Notes: generated by a model from the sequence alone, not told the origin. A stretch of 64,000 nucleotides of DNA from Moniliophthora roreri (GCA_001466705.2 LATX02000180.1:620001-684000), one strand, 5' to 3'. Numbered from the stretch's first letter, positions 1-12,730 are shown. Translations and numbers: made by a program.

Positions 1-9
1 GTTCCATAG

Positions 10-462
10 GACATCAGCAAAAAACTAACTACACTCGCCAGTGTGCTAGTTAACATTGACAAAGACGTTCTCGCTGTGAGTAGAGACAAGGTACTGAGCA
101 GTGGATTTGACTCACAAAATACGCAGGTTGGTACATTCACTGAGGACGACGGGAAATATGTCATAGCAGAGCTCGCACAAGTCCAGTTTAAGCTGAATCT
201 CTGCCTCGACAATCTCGCCGCGAAAGCGAGCTCTACATTTAGCACTGATGCGGCTTGTAAGAGCAACGTCGGTCAACAGCTCAAGGGACTTTATGGCGCA
301 TATGACACCATCAGTTCGCATATCTTCAATGCTTCTCCTGTACGTCACCCTCCGTATCCCGAAGACATGTATGCTGAATCAAAAGTTTGTAGACTGAGCA
401 ACTCAAAGCGAGGGCTCAAAGCTTGGCCGACGACGGTAAAGGGCACTTCCAGCAAGCTGTGA
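10..462 (+). CDS. Unrecognised ORF fragment, probably a 3' exon of a gene entering from the left
   Basis: An open frame runs from just after an acceptor-like TAG at 7-9 to a TGA at 460-462, about 150 codons, with no ATG near its start. It is therefore more likely the last exon of a gene that begins outside the window than a complete gene. The translation is soluble-looking, with regularly spaced Leu, Ile and Val in the first 100 residues and no membrane segment. I do not recognise a family. The spacing of hydrophobic residues is faintly like small helical secreted proteins, but this is too weak to name. The last 40 residues are basic and low in structure and may be read past a true splice site. 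Confidence 0.3.
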   Translation, partial: DISKKLTTLASVLVNIDKDVLAVSRDKVLSSGFDSQNTQVGTFTEDDGKYVIAELAQVQFKLNLCLDNLAAKASSTFSTDAACKSNVGQQLKGLYGAYDTISSHIFNASPVRHPPYPEDMYAESKVCRLSNSKRGLKAWPTTVKGTSSKL

Positions 463-2753
463 GTGCATACGGAGTGAACTGAAGGTACTAGGTCACCTAC
501 TACCGAGTGCGGAAATGAGCGACATCTATCCTCAATTTTTTTGCGGCTTCATTCTTGTTTTGTATCTTGTTGGGAACGCAGAAATGCACTACCTTTATTT
601 TGATGTAATTTGATGAATCTTGAATCCTTTGTGGAACGAACGTCTCCCGTCCTGCATTGTAAATAGCAGTGGCAAAGAATGGCGTCGGCATTTTCCTGTG
701 GTTCGCGCACATTGGCAACACAGTCTTCTCTCTTGGGCGAACTGACACCTACTGACATGCAGAGAGAGTAGAGCAGCCTGCTTCAGGACATCACGCTCAG
801 TAACACCAAATATGAGGAGGATAACCAGTATCTTTGCTAATCGATTCTATCCTCGCAGATGACGAAACTGGAACCTCAATTGCCGATGAATGATCTTGCA
901 GAGGGTCGGCCCCGCCTTTTGGAGAACGCTCGCCAGTTCCACAATCAAAAAGCTGATATTTTCGGATAGTCACCAGTACTGTTGACGTTACAAGTAAGCG
1001 ACCCAAACTTCGATGGGAACGTACGAACTCTGTGGTGTTCAAAATAGTCAGGAATGTCCGTAATGCTAAAGAGCGACATACCTCGGGGAGTACCCTCAGC
1101 TTTCGTTTCACGCGTCAAGCGCTCCAGCTTGTCCAGAGTATCCGGCAACGAATATACATGAGAGCACGTTTGAAGAACGACCAAAGTTCGGACAATGTTA
1201 CGAGTCATTGTGGAAGGGAAAGCCGAGGGGAGGTAATATCACGTAGCAATTGTCGATTTTGCACAACAAGGTTCGGCTGAGGGCCTAGAGTGTATACATA
1301 TCAGTACACAGGGCTGATATACACCGCGAAGAGGTTTCTAAATGCACGTGTGTCGTTGTAATAGGCGGAGAAACAACTCATCTCCCCTTGGCAAACACGA
1401 TCCAAGGAAATCCTGACGATGAGTGATTCTGGGGAGAAAGCTCCCTGTCTCCTCGTCCTAAACTCCCTTTTGTAAGGGTAGCAAATTTCAATAATGATGG
1501 TAGTGAGATGAAAACGCAGACGTACCCAAGGTGCCTTGGGAATCCGAAACTTCTACTCATGATTCTCATATAGGCGGGGGATGCCCATGAGAAGCTGTAG
1601 TTCTTCCACCTCGATCTCCTTGGTTAATATTACGCAACCTTGATCCCCTGCCCGATCTCCAGCTCGAAGCATCCTGCAATATGCAGACATCTTTTCCTTC
1701 CGGGAGAACCAACGGATAGGTATACAGTACTCCCCGCCCGATATAACTTCGTTGGCTCATAGACATGGAAGTGTTGATGATCACGTCGAACCTTAGGTGA
1801 ACATCAGATCGTTTGGGGACCTCTTCAAGCGTACCGGGCCTCGGAGACATAGTTTCCTGTATTTTCAGGGAAGAATTGTGGATACGGACGTGGCATAGGC
1901 TTGCCTAACTTGTGCGAAAAAAGTCGTCAATGTGACATCAACCGGAACGTACCTAGGCAATATGAAACTAGGCAGAAATTGCGGCGTTCCCAATGCCAAT
2001 ACCTTCATTTTCTGGGAATACCGTTGGCGACACCCACTCTGAGAAGCTACAGAAAGAAGTCGAGCTGACTCTGAGAGAACCGATCAAGATAGATGCATAG
2101 CGATATCCAAAGTAGTATTTTCAAGCTACTGAGGAGGTGAGTAGATATCTGTTGAAGCTGAGGTCGACGCCGGAAGAGAGGAATCTAACATTCAGAGATG
2201 CTAGAAGACCAACGGTAGTGTTTTCCACGGGGTCTTTGTCCATCAGAGATAATGTATGCGTCAGATTCGGTTGAATACGAGGGCGTAATGGCACAGAGCA
2301 TGAAGTCGATCTGCGGAGGGATATGTAACGCGGCGCGAATTCGTGAAGTTGCAATGTTGAAGAAGGGAACATTCCAGAGCTACGACATTCTAAGACTCAT
2401 TCTCATGATGGAAAGGTGTTCAAAAGGGATAAATGAAGGGGACGCACCTTGCGGTCGAGGCCATGCTCCTACACGTTCACTGGCTTATTTGGTTCAAGTT
2501 TTGAGTACTGCATCAATAACGTCGACCACTTCCAATCATAGAAGGTAGAAATGTTATCACATTTGTCGTGGCATGACGGTTCAGCGGGAGCCATGCCAAC
2601 GATTCCCCCCCCGGCTCCCGAAGGGGCCTGCATCATCGTGGTCAAGGGGCGGTCACATGTTGTTCGAGTGTCGCGTGCAATGGTCCGTGCACGTAATACA
2701 GCCCTTCTTTCTTTCCAACTCCATCGTGTAACCCTGTACCTTACTCTGTCAGC
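463..2753. other. Stretch without a supported gene
   Basis: Only short open frames (60-100 codons) occur on both strands. None has a recognisable domain, and I could not chain them into a multi-exon gene with consistent phases. The last 60 bases, rich in C and T, precede the Mad3 start and are probably its promoter and 5' leader. Confidence 0.5.
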
Positions 2754-4187
2754 ATGTCGTCCGAAGACGTATTTTCGAGCGACTCACCAGCAATGGTGGA
2801 CTGCGATGTTCTGGAAGCGGCAAAAGAGAATATCCAGCCTCTTGCGACCGGTCGTCGAGTCACTGCACTCTCATCTATCCTTTCGACTCCTCACGCACAA
2901 AGAGAACCCAAACTAATCGCCACACGCAATCGATTGAGAATAAATGTGGAGCTTGCTCTTGAAGATGAAGAAGATGATCCATTGGAAGCCTATTGTACTT
3001 TGGTCAATTGGACGGTGGAGAATTATCCTCAGGGTCATAGTGCTGAATCCGGTTTGCTGGAACTGCTGGAGGAGGCGACGCGTGTTTTGAAGGATCACAG
3101 GGGTGGAATATGGAAGAAGGAGATGAAATACCTGAAGCTGTGGATGCTCTATGCCAGCTTCGTGGAACAGCCAGGTATCATCTACCGCTTTCTATTGGCG
3201 AATGACATTGGCACGGATATAGCCCTGCTGTATGAGGAGTATGCTGCTATTTTAGAGAGAGATGGAAGGTCCGTTACATGAGCATACTCACAGCGGCTTT
3301 CTAACCTCCGGACATAGACGCAAGGAGGCCGATCAAGTCTACACACTCGGTATCGCTCGTAAGGCTTCGCCTGTAGAACGAATGAAATCAAAGCACGAAG
3401 ACTTTCAGAAACGCATGATGTGTGCTGCACCTATCCCTAGCAGCTCTACAAGCAACGACGTCGCGCCAGCTCCTTCAGCGCCGAAGAGGACAGTATTGGC
3501 CACTACTTCCGCGGCTGCCCCCTCAGCATCTTCCTCCCGCCTTCCCACGCGAACAACCCGAACTCCCTCGTCGTCTTCAAACGTCCCACTCAGAGTCTTC
3601 GTCGATCCAACTGGCACAGCAGTCGAGTCTGCCGAAATGGAGACAAATCCATGGCCCGAGCTGGGTACGCGTAAAACGAGGGTTAAAGAAAACCTACCGG
3701 AGGTGAAGAAGCTTTCTGGCTCGACAATAAAGCAAGCTGGAAAGACTAAGCGACTTGCGTCGTCTTCACACACCTCTACGTCGAAGATTGTTCCCTACCG
3801 GGACCCCGGACCCGAGGAAATGCCACCTCCTGCCACTGTACCCTCACGTTCTACGTCTTTGAAGAACGATACCATAACTAGTACGCCTGCCAAAGGGAAA
3901 TTTGTACCCTTCAGCGATGCCGAAACCGATAACACTGCCGTTTCTTCTACACCCAAATTCACTCCTTTCCGTGACGAGGTACGAGTGTTGAATACTGATG
4001 AAGCTTGTGTTACACTAACTTTCATTCATCATAGTCTACGACGAGTACTTCGTCTACTGTACCTGGACATGTCATGAAGCTGAAGAAGCATGATGTTGGC
4101 TTCTCAAACTCCGAGGCGGAAGCACTGCGTAGAGATCCATTGAAGAACTACGATGCAGCAGTAGTGGGTGATGCATACGAGGCTTGA
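2754..4187 (+). CDS. MAD3: Mad3/BubR1-type spindle checkpoint protein
   Basis: Three exons (2754-3268, 3318-3978, 4035-4187) give a 442-residue protein with consistent phases. The first exon holds the Mad3/Bub1 homology region 1, a TPR-like fold: the stretch from DPLEAYCTLVNWTVENYP to LLYEEYAAILERDGR and, across intron 1, ADQVYTLGIARKASPVERM. A KEN box lies at residues 24-26 (AAKENIQPL) and a second at about 295-297 (VKENLP). Two KEN boxes flanking this region are the hallmark of Mad3, a subunit of the mitotic checkpoint complex that holds Cdc20 and blocks the anaphase-promoting complex at kinetochores that are not attached. No kinase domain follows, so this is Mad3 rather than Bub1. The C-terminal half is Ser/Thr/Pro-rich and ends in DPLKNYDAAVVGDAYEA. 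Confidence 0.92.
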
Positions 4188-5015
4188 AGTTGACGTTGAG
4201 GGTTTCGATCACTGTCACTGATTTTTTGATTTCCTGGAAACAGGGCGTACGCCGTACTGTATATATTCTCGATTTACTCTGTTGCATACCCTCCAGTGCT
4301 TGATCCAATTGAAGACAATGATTTAGATGTTCATGGCCGGGTCGTGAGCTCTAGACGCTCCGAAAGTTCACTCAACCTTTCAACCTTTCGGCGCGCTGAG
4401 AGGTTTCCTTTTTGAGCCTATAAGTGATTCTTCCCCCATCCTTGGACAATGGAATTAGAGCAACTTCGATGGTACCGAAGGACACTGTCGTTGGAACGTT
4501 CTGCACAAGAGAATGGCTGGAAACTTTATTACTTGCGCCTTTGCTACGTGAGCTTCTAATTTTCTGGCAGGAAAAATCTATCTAACGATACATTCATTGT
4601 GCCAGTGCACGCAATCCTATCGAAGAAGTTCGGTAGCCTTTGGATGCTTATCCAAGCGACCTCTGAAAGCGTTCGTTCGGGTCCATTTGGCCTGCATTTT
4701 ACTCACTAGTTGGTTGTCATGACATGCTTTTTACTAATCTGCGGCAGCAACTCGTCTCTATCCATTCGAGGGACCTTTCATTCAAGGGTACTGGAACTCG
4801 GAATAAACTCACGCCCTGCAACGTAAGTGACCTTCATCAACCGATACAAATGGCTCTCAACCCCTAGACCTCTTTGTGCATCCATTCCATGCGCACTCCC
4901 CCCTCGCTTCTTGAAACCCCTTACCCTTTTGTGAAGGCTCTTAAGCACCTCTATCGAGATTGAGCTCCTTCAACTTTGTTCCTTGAAGACATCAATCGCG
5001 ATACTCTTCTTCGCC
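4188..5015. other. Intergenic, no gene seen
   Basis: This stretch holds only short open frames without domains. The last 100 bases are pyrimidine-rich, as is usual ahead of fungal start codons, and may be the promoter of the small secreted protein candidate at 5016. Confidence 0.5.
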
Positions 5016-5381
5016 ATGCAATTTTTTGCCTTCCTCGCAGCCCTTATTCTGACTACTACGGCGGTTGCAGCACCGACAGGTCTAGGAAGCTTTCCATCCC
5101 TTGGCCTCGGTACCAATGTCAGCATGGATCCGTTACCACAGCTCGCAACACCTGTATCACTGTCTCTTCCCGTAGAGCCATTTGCGATGATGAGCAAATC
5201 GTGCTTGTTACTTGACTACTCGCTTCACCCGCTGACTGGCTGTGCATATCAGAAAGCAGGATGGTCCTCATCATGGGTTCCTAGAGATGCTGCAGTCCCT
5301 CTTCAAGCGGTCTGTCATTATCCCGTCCGTCAGTATTCTACTGTTCACATGTGTCGTAAACAGAAGCGAGCCGTTGGGTAA
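5016..5381 (+). CDS. Possible small secreted protein
   Basis: A single open frame from the first ATG codes for 121 residues. It begins with a convincing signal peptide (MQFFAFLAALILTTTAVA, cleavage likely before APTG) followed by a Pro/Leu-rich stretch and four cysteines. The length and layout fit the small secreted proteins common in mushroom genomes, but I recognise no family. The frame before the ATG is also open with a TTG, which I ignored because fungi start at ATG. An intron in the second half cannot be excluded, since the last 60 residues look less ordered. The secreted N-terminus is seen in the sequence; the rest is inference. Confidence 0.4.
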   Translation: MQFFAFLAALILTTTAVAAPTGLGSFPSLGLGTNVSMDPLPQLATPVSLSLPVEPFAMMSKSCLLLDYSLHPLTGCAYQKAGWSSSWVPRDAAVPLQAVCHYPVRQYSTVHMCRKQKRAVG

Positions 5382-5843
5382 ACTTCGCCGCCGCCGCACT
5401 ATCCGCCGTACACGACACGCTCATCCAGTAAGATCTTCAGCAACCTCCTCCTACGTGTTCCTGATCTTCCTTGTCTCAAGTAAATTATACCCCACTCAAA
5501 TCCACGGACCTAAATTATTGATGCTTATATGATTCCATGTTCACGGTATGCGTGCAGACACTCCTGTTGCGAGTATCCTGATGACTGTTTTCAGTATCCT
5601 CGCCTGCATTGCCCTCCCTATTTCACATTTCATGTCTTTGCTGATTAGAAGTCGACTCCATTACGCCCGAATGCTCTGTTTCCCTTGCCGCGTCTTGTAG
5701 ATGTCACGTATTCGCCTGTATGCAGATTAGCGAATGATGTAACACGACTGTTTGACAATGAACAGCATATTTATTTGTACCCGTATAATCAGTATACGAA
5801 CGTTGGCCAAGATTATCAAGAACGGTGTACGTTGAGCGAGTAA
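5382..5843. other. Intergenic between convergent genes
   Basis: No gene is seen. This is the shared 3' region of the secreted-protein candidate and the DUF4470 gene. Confidence 0.5.
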
Positions 5844-8800
5844 CTATGTCAACGCTCTGAGCAAAGAAACTAACTTTGGACCTCTTTCCATTGCGTCGAC
5901 GACACGGAGTTCAGAGCTGGCGTTTAAAATGGTTAGCGAGCGTTCAAACGTCAAATGGGGGTACTCACTGTACTCCTTGATGTCATGTCGATATGCCATG
6001 AACTTCCAACCTTCCTGCTGCATCAAATCCACCCGCTTTCTCGACATGCGCCACCTGATTTTGTCCTTTCCTATTCCGAAATCATCTATAATGCTCAGGA
6101 TGTGGACTTCACCCTTGCCTGTCCTTCGGCCCTCCAGTATGTCAGAGAGGGAGTGCCCAAGGCGAGATTGAGCGCCGTTCCTGAAGAAGATCAGATAGAA
6201 AACGGGATCGTAGCCATACATGAGCGAGATGGTGGCGTAGCCAAATGTAGGTGAAGGCGCCTCGAACATTGCAATGTCGGCATGATGCTGAGCAAAGTCA
6301 TCCGGGAACGGCACAGGGAAGGGAATAGTCTCGTATGACAGAACCAAAATGGTTTCAAACTCCAGCCGCCATGGATACAAATTGACTTTCCTTCGAGTGC
6401 CACGCTTCCCCATGAAACTGAGTGGCGTAGGAGGTTCGGCACTGTATGTTACGACATCGGTAACCAGCTCGTCGCTGAGAACTAAATGAAGGTAGTCGGA
6501 GAGCCAGTGGGATGGATATCCAATTGTGTGCATGTGAATGAGAAGCCTAATGAATATTGTGAGGGTGTGGGGGTTGTGGACGCGGGACATAGCTCTGACA
6601 GTTGTACCAGGCGTCAGAATCCCAATCAAAACACGAGAAAGCCAGGTATCGACTTCGCTGTGAGATGGTAGTTTATTCAGGGGAAGAGGGAACGGTTCGA
6701 GGCCATGAGCGTATTCTGTGATCCCAAAATCAGGCTTCATTTGGATGATGCGACCACCAAGGAAATGTTCGTAGTCTCGGCAAGACAGATGCGTGTAGCT
6801 GAAAAGGTGAACATCAGTATCAATCAACCGGGCAAGGATGGTCTCGTACTTGAACATATAATGATCACCACCTGGCTGCCACAGACCCGTGTTCAGCAAG
6901 CAGTTGCCAGCTACAGAGGCTTCCTTTGATGCCTCCAGGCTGGGCATAGTGAGTAGAGTGACAGCCAATGGTCCTCCGACGTAGTCACTGAAGGTATAGA
7001 TATCAGAGGCAAGAATGCGCAGTAGTTTAATGAATACATACGGAACGTTGCTTAACCACATACGCGTATACTTCCTCGGGAATTCTGCTGGCCTTTCCAA
7101 GTCATCTCCGTCTTGCATCTTGATGAGAGCTGTGATATAATCCCCCAGATAGAACTCCAATTTCACGTGTCCCCGGAGAATGGTCAGGCTATCAACAACC
7201 GCATTGAAGAACACGGACATGATAGAGTAGCATGGACAGTCATCATCAACAAAATCCTTGTCATATAAGTGCATTCGTTGGTTGAACTCGTCAACCATCT
7301 CGACGTTCTCAACACTGTCAATGCTAGTGTTTGGGTCATCCTTAATTGAACACTGGGAAGTGTCTGAGTGGGTGGAGTGGGTGTAATGAGAACAAAGGAG
7401 TCGCTACTTACATAGAGAGTAAGATTAGGCCTGAAGGTATTCCGAACCTCCTCATATGCCTCCTGCTTCAGCTAGAAAAGGTTTCAGTCGAGAGATCATG
7501 CACGAGTAATAACTCTCACCTGCATCGAATCTGAGTTCGTCTGAAGTGCGGCATCCCAATATTTGTCAAGAGCACTGTGCTGCGAACGTAAGATCCTCGG
7601 GGGTATGAAAGTGGGGAGGTGCCCGAAACCATGTCGTTCAGACGCTCGAGCAGATGATTTTGCCGGTCCGTTTTTGGAAGATCTCAACACTTGAATGGCA
7701 AGCTCCGATAGGGTATTTCGTGCCATATTAAACCACTCCCGTCGTTCCTGGAGTTTATCTGGACTTGGACACTTTGAAAATCCCATCATTCTATCTGTCT
7801 GTTTGATGATTTCCTCCTCAGACATCGTTTGCACAAACTTCTTCGCCTTCTCCTGTTCTCGCTGGACCTTCGCTATCATTGCCTGATATGGTCCTGGCAG
7901 GTCTGGATTGCTGCCGAACATGGTCCTCGAAGGATGGTGCTCCATCTGCCTGTCGTAGACTTGCATCAAGCGACGAGCTGTCCTATCGTTCGGGTCCGAT
8001 AACCAATGGTCTAGTGATTCGATGATGTCCGGAATCGACGAGGGTATTACAAAGATCCAGTCGGGTAAATTGGGAGGCTGTGTTTTTAGTTTAACTTTCA
8101 GAGACGTGATTATTGACTTCAACCTGGTAGGCGGTGAGCAAGTTCATCGTTGCATTGGAGTACATGTGCACCAACCGATTGTAGCAATATGATGGCATAA
8201 GAAATCCAAACCAGGTGCACAACAATGTCATCTTCAGCTCTGCTTCAGTTTTCTCATCTCCTCGCGCGGAGGAAAGCTCCTCTAGCAATGAAGAGAGACA
8301 AAGGTCACGGGCCAAAGTAGTCGGATTGATATCGTTCAAAGTAAGGTGAACATTGAATGACTGTTGCTGTGTCTCGTTGAGTATATGATAGGTCTGGTTG
8401 ATCCCGATGAGCGAACCCAACGCGTGTCTAGCGTCACCTATCCCGGCGAAGAAAATGGCAAGTCGCGAAAGCTGATCCTGACTCATCCTGTTGATATCAA
8501 GGGTAAGCATTTGCTTGTCATCATCATGTGGACCCCAATCGTGAAGTATTGACATAGGTCCATCATGGCCAACCTGTGAAAGAGTGAACGGCGATATGGC
8601 AAGCTGGCAGTAAACAACGTACAGCGTAGTATTCCGTGTGCGGATAACTATTCATACCAAAGTCAACGCCAGATCGTGTCAGAATAACCAAAAACTTACG
8701 CGCATTTCTTTCGCAAAGGGATCGACGCTAGACGGGACCGAGCTGTCTTGGCGCCTTCTTTAACGCGCCTAAGGTCTCGCTCGACGCGTTTCCATTCGCT

Positions 8801-9301
8801 CCAAGCGCGTCTACAATCGTCCTTTGTTGCTACGGATTCAGAGAATTCTTGATATTCACGAATCATGTCCTTTTCATTTTCCAAATCTGAAGGAGGAATT
8901 ACGTTATTCCGAACACCAAAGGCCAGGGATTTGGCAAGACGAGTTGAGAGTTTCGACTGCAGGTTTTCCTTTGTAACGTCGTCTGAAATCTTGGAACGAG
9001 ATCTACCGATCGCTTTCATGGTGTCAAGATATTTTGCTTGTTCATATAACGCAGCACTGAGATTGGAAGGGTAGAATGGGTTCGTGGGGTCTAATCGCTC
9101 GGCCTGAAACGAGCTTTATCAGCCAGACGCTCGAAAATGAAAGACCGACTTACTGTTGAGTAGAGATCTTCTGCGCTATCGCCAAGGCTCATAGTCAGCC
9201 TAGTAGACTGCGGGAAGCAGTAAAAAGGATATTTACCGAGCAAAATAACCTGATTTAAATGCCACATTTCCTTCATTCTTCAGTTTTTCTGCGGAAGACA
9301 T
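5844..9301 (-). CDS. TPR-DUF4470 domain protein
   Basis: Eight exons on the minus strand: 9301-9237, 9199-9154, 9103-8700, 8647-8623, 8573-8164, 8123-7520, 7471-7412 and about 7340-5844, giving about 1036 residues. All phases agree. The start encodes MSSAEKLKNEGNVAFKSGYF, and then LDPTNPFYPSNLSAALYE, a TPR-like helical repeat. Next comes the DUF4470 core (GHDGPMSILHDWGP; RLAIFFAGIGDARHALGSL; LNDINPTTLARDLCL), a domain that resembles a methyltransferase-like Rossmann fold and occurs in animal dynein-assembly factors and in many basidiomycete proteins. The C-terminal 500 residues are typical of the fungal subfamily, with no known catalytic motif. The molecular function is unknown. The acceptor of the last exon could also lie 12 nt upstream (7352). 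One intron (8163-8124) is only 40 nt. Exon 1 and its promoter are duplicated at 13143-13280. Confidence 0.85.
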
Positions 9302-10980
9302 GAGAGATGAAAGTCAAAGTACTCTGGTCGTGGAGAACGCGTAAAGAGTGAAGCCAAGTCTATTCCCGCTACTGCTAAGTAGAGGGTTTATGCCGGGGTG
9401 AACGAAAATCCCTCGATATGCACAGCGGCGAGGTTCACGTGATATATCATGTGACCTCACGTGTTGGCTCCAGATCTCACCGTTCGCCCGAAACTCTCTT
9501 TAACCCCCAGTCCGTCTGATGAGCTCGAGCCAGATCGTGCGACAGGGATCAGCGCTTTTCCTCGATACTAAACTGACGGACAGACGGCTCCATTTCATCC
9601 AAGACTTTTGGGATAGCATGGCAAGGGTGTAGCACAGGAAAACTTTGAGTGCGTACCTTTTTTCTTTTGCCTTCTTACTCCATCTGACGTATTCTGAAAT
9701 CAAAACTACGGCACCCTCTGTTCACGCTGGTCCAGATAATAGAACCTCTACTGCAGTGTCACCTTCTGAAATATCAATGTCCTCAGAGTTAGAATGCAAG
9801 TGGCTCATCCGGCTTATCATTGGTGGATTCGGACTACAGCCTTGCCTTCGCTGCTGGTCCAAAAAAACACTCCCAGATTAGATGGAATCTGAAGCGGAAT
9901 GCGTATAGAAGTTTGAGTCGGAAGCACCACCAATAATTTGGAGCGACTGGTATGTCTTACGCCCTTTGGTACATTGGAGTGAAACTCATGTCTTATGTAT
10001 GCAGTATCACTCGTTATTTCTCCTCTAAAAGTACGTTTCTGTGGCCTGACTACCAAGTTGAGCTGTCCACTAAATTTCACTAATCACCTTCCATAGAGGC
10101 ATTCAAGTATCAACTCAGTTTGAACATAGAAGCATTGCAGATCTTGGGGTTTCGAGACTAACAGTTTCTCACTGGTTTGTTTATGATCTTCTCATTCTAA
10201 TACTTCAATGCTGAGCTAGGATTCCTTATAGGATCTGCCTGTTTGCTGGGTATACTGTGTCAAGAAATACTGGTGAAGAATTCAAATTGCCTTCAGAATT
10301 ACCCTGTACTCTGCTATTGGGTGGCTATACCTGACCTAGGCGATACAAGTCTACCCTATGGACAGCTTGAATCGTCCACCGTTTTCACCATTGATACTAT
10401 AGTACAAGCCCCAATCGGTCACGAATGCTATTGAAAGTGGCATCGGACAGTAGTTTCAATGAGATACCCCGAAGCCATACGAGGATAACGAAGTACGAAG
10501 AGTAAAGTATCCAGAGGGGAGGCTAGATGAGGCAGGGCATCGGGATACTGGATTCAGCATCTTGTTGGTCTGGAATGGATATAACTGCACCCGACAAGGT
10601 CGCACCCAGCACGAACATTACTCAAATGACGAGCTCGTGATACACATACTTCCTATGATCACCTGCTTCAAAATTCCACAGAGCTTGCTCAAATAATGGG
10701 TATTGTGCAAGGCTATTGACATACCCATCAACATTCTCAACCTCAACCAACCAAATGAAATTGTATCGAGTCACTTCATATATGCTGTAAACCCAAGCTG
10801 AAACTATAATTCAAGAGGCCCGACAAACGTTGATGTCGCTATGGTCTGCCTTGCTCACAGTGCTACCACCAACACTGTTGGACATAGCCCGTGTTCGACA
10901 GCAAACCCGAGATCAAGGCAGGTAGAGGCAGGTAGATTCCTGGTGCACAGTCCAGCCACATTGTTCCATATTTAGTTGAG
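9302..10980. other. Intergenic without a supported gene
   Basis: The first 60 bases are the promoter of the DUF4470 gene. The rest holds open frames of less than 90 codons with no domain, on both strands. The last 300 bases should contain the 5' part of the F-box/LRR-like relic, but no F-box is legible there. Confidence 0.45.
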
Positions 10981-12730
10981 TTGTCTATAGAAAATTATAA
11001 CCATTATATTTGGGCAAAATTATTGAAGGCTCTGACAGGTTCGACCAAAGTGTGGCAATCATTTACAGTGTTGAAGACTGTCCTGGCAATATCAAACGAA
11101 TCACTAGACGTTCTTAGGCATTGTTCAAACTTGCACACTATCATACTCAAGGATTGTCAGCTATCGAGTGCCTTTACAGAGCCCTTGCAACAAGTCATCC
11201 TTCCGGCTGCAGCCTCAGTGGAAGTAACAGGCAGCTGGACCTCTATGGGGACTGTGCTTAAGCACTTTTGCATGCCCTCCCTAACGAAACTGGACATTGG
11301 GAATGCAGGCGTCAACCTCAATGACTTTGTCATTTTTCTCCAACATTCGAAGTGTTGTCTCACGTTGCTCTCCTTGATGGTAGAGGAAGCAAGCCTCCCA
11401 TCCTTGGATCAGTTCTTGTCTGCTTTCGATGGTGCACTATCTGCTTTAGGGGAACTTCATGTCTCTTTTGGAGAGTTATTCTGGCCAACAATCGAAAGGG
11501 AAACCGTTCTCGCTTCCATCTCGCCTGTAACTCACCTCTTACCCTTTCTTCAGATATCTGGCAATTTCTGTCATGCCATGCACATCGTGTTGCTGGCACA
11601 GCTTCAATGCCCTCTCCTGACTTGCATTGACATCAGATCTCCACAGGATTGCACTGTCAATTTGTTGGATTTCTTTCAAGCGGTGGCCTGCCAAATCAAG
11701 TGCATGACCTTGAAAGTCAAAGATGCCCTAATAACGGACACTGCTCTTCGCAGTTACTTGCACTGTCCCGCTCTGGTGACCGTTCATCATTTATGCCTCA
11801 TGATTCCCAATGCCAATGCTCTCATTTCCAAACTCATCTCATTTCATCACTGTGATTTTGACACCTACACTCCTTGGCCCTGTTTATGGTGCTTGCGTCT
11901 ATTCTACATCCAAGCAGATCAAACCCTGTTAGCCAGTGTTGCACAGCTAAGATGACTGTGTGTCCCAAATGTAGCCAAAATGTAGCCTGGCCCAAGTCAG
12001 AATGACAGACATGTTTGTAGCTGTGTGACCGTGATCGGGAATGCCCATGCCGCCACCTGGCCCACTTTTCCAGCCTGATCAGATAATGTCTGCCTGTACC
12101 TTCTTCAACCTTTTACTCTTATCTACTTTGCATATCCTTCACCAGAGAGATGACCCCTCCTTCTTGGGCTCAACAACACTTCAAAAGTCATCCAGATCAT
12201 GAAAGCACAGATCCAGTAATCAAGCAGTGCAGTAATTATACCTCAAATCCAGCTAGCTACAAGAGTCAGTCCAATCAACACAACAACAATTTTTCCCTAT
12301 GGAGCTGAATACATTGTTCAACTTTACCAATTCATTTTGGGTAGACAAGTGGGAAAAGAATGTTTGGAGTGGCTTTGAAGACGAGATGTTAGTATTTGAG
12401 TGGTTGAATATTGATGCTGAAGGGGGGAGGATGACTTTGATCCTGATGCCGAATACACTGTATTTTAAGTTTTTCATTGTCTTATTTATTATCTGTAATA
12501 CATGCATGGAACACACTCGTAAAAAAGGCAGCGCCTGCATTAGCACTCCACAGCTGTGCTACGGCTATGCTACGGCTACGTGTCAGCTATAAAACGTAGC
12601 TTAGGCTATGTTTTATGTCGGACAGTGTCAGCTAGTAGCTGTGCCAACACTGCTGCTAGCACAACTAGCAGACTCCAGATATGCTACCATCACAGTCCTT
12701 ACCCCCTGTAAATTTATTGCATATGCCTAA
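10981..12730 (+). pseudogene. F-box/LRR-like protein relic, split by a hAT element
   Basis: A 310-codon open frame (10981-11933) shows the irregular leucine-rich pattern of mushroom F-box proteins, for example LRHCSNLHTIILKDCQLSS, MPSLTKLDIGNAGVNLNDF and LLSLMVEEASLPSLDQFL. No ATG opens it and no F-box is found upstream, so the 5' end is lost. At 11934 a 719-bp hAT element interrupts the frame. If the element and one copy of its 8-bp target duplication are mentally removed, the same frame goes on at 12661 for 23 more codons to a TAA at 12728. F-box proteins recruit substrates to SCF ubiquitin ligases and are numerous in Agaricales. With its 5' end lost and the frame split, this copy is unlikely to work. 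The F-box assignment rests on the LRR style alone. Confidence 0.5.
11934..12652. mobile_element. Non-autonomous hAT transposon, 719 bp
   Basis: The left end reads CAGTGTTGCACAGCTA and the right end, on the other strand, CAGTGTTGGCACAGCTA, which makes inverted ends differing by one base gap. The element is flanked by CTGTTAGC (11926-11933) and CTGCTAGC (12653-12660), an 8-bp target duplication with one mismatch. Ends beginning CAGTG and an 8-bp duplication are typical of hAT elements. No transposase can be read inside. The right 120 bp are rich in short palindromes around 12590-12650, perhaps subterminal transposase sites. Confidence 0.8.

Noticed and set aside
10..462. Naming the first ORF as a hydrophobic surface-binding (HsbA-type) protein
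   Set aside because: There is only a vague helical pattern, the N-terminus is missing, and no diagnostic residues can be pointed to.
8580..8700. A single intron from 8699 to 8574 in the DUF4470 gene
   Set aside because: It gives the wrong phase. Inserting the 25-nt exon 8647-8623 restores phase and the family motif EYYAVGHD.
12299..12592. 97-codon plus frame as a gene
   Set aside because: It lies wholly inside the hAT element, has no transposase motif, and its last part crosses the palindromic end region.
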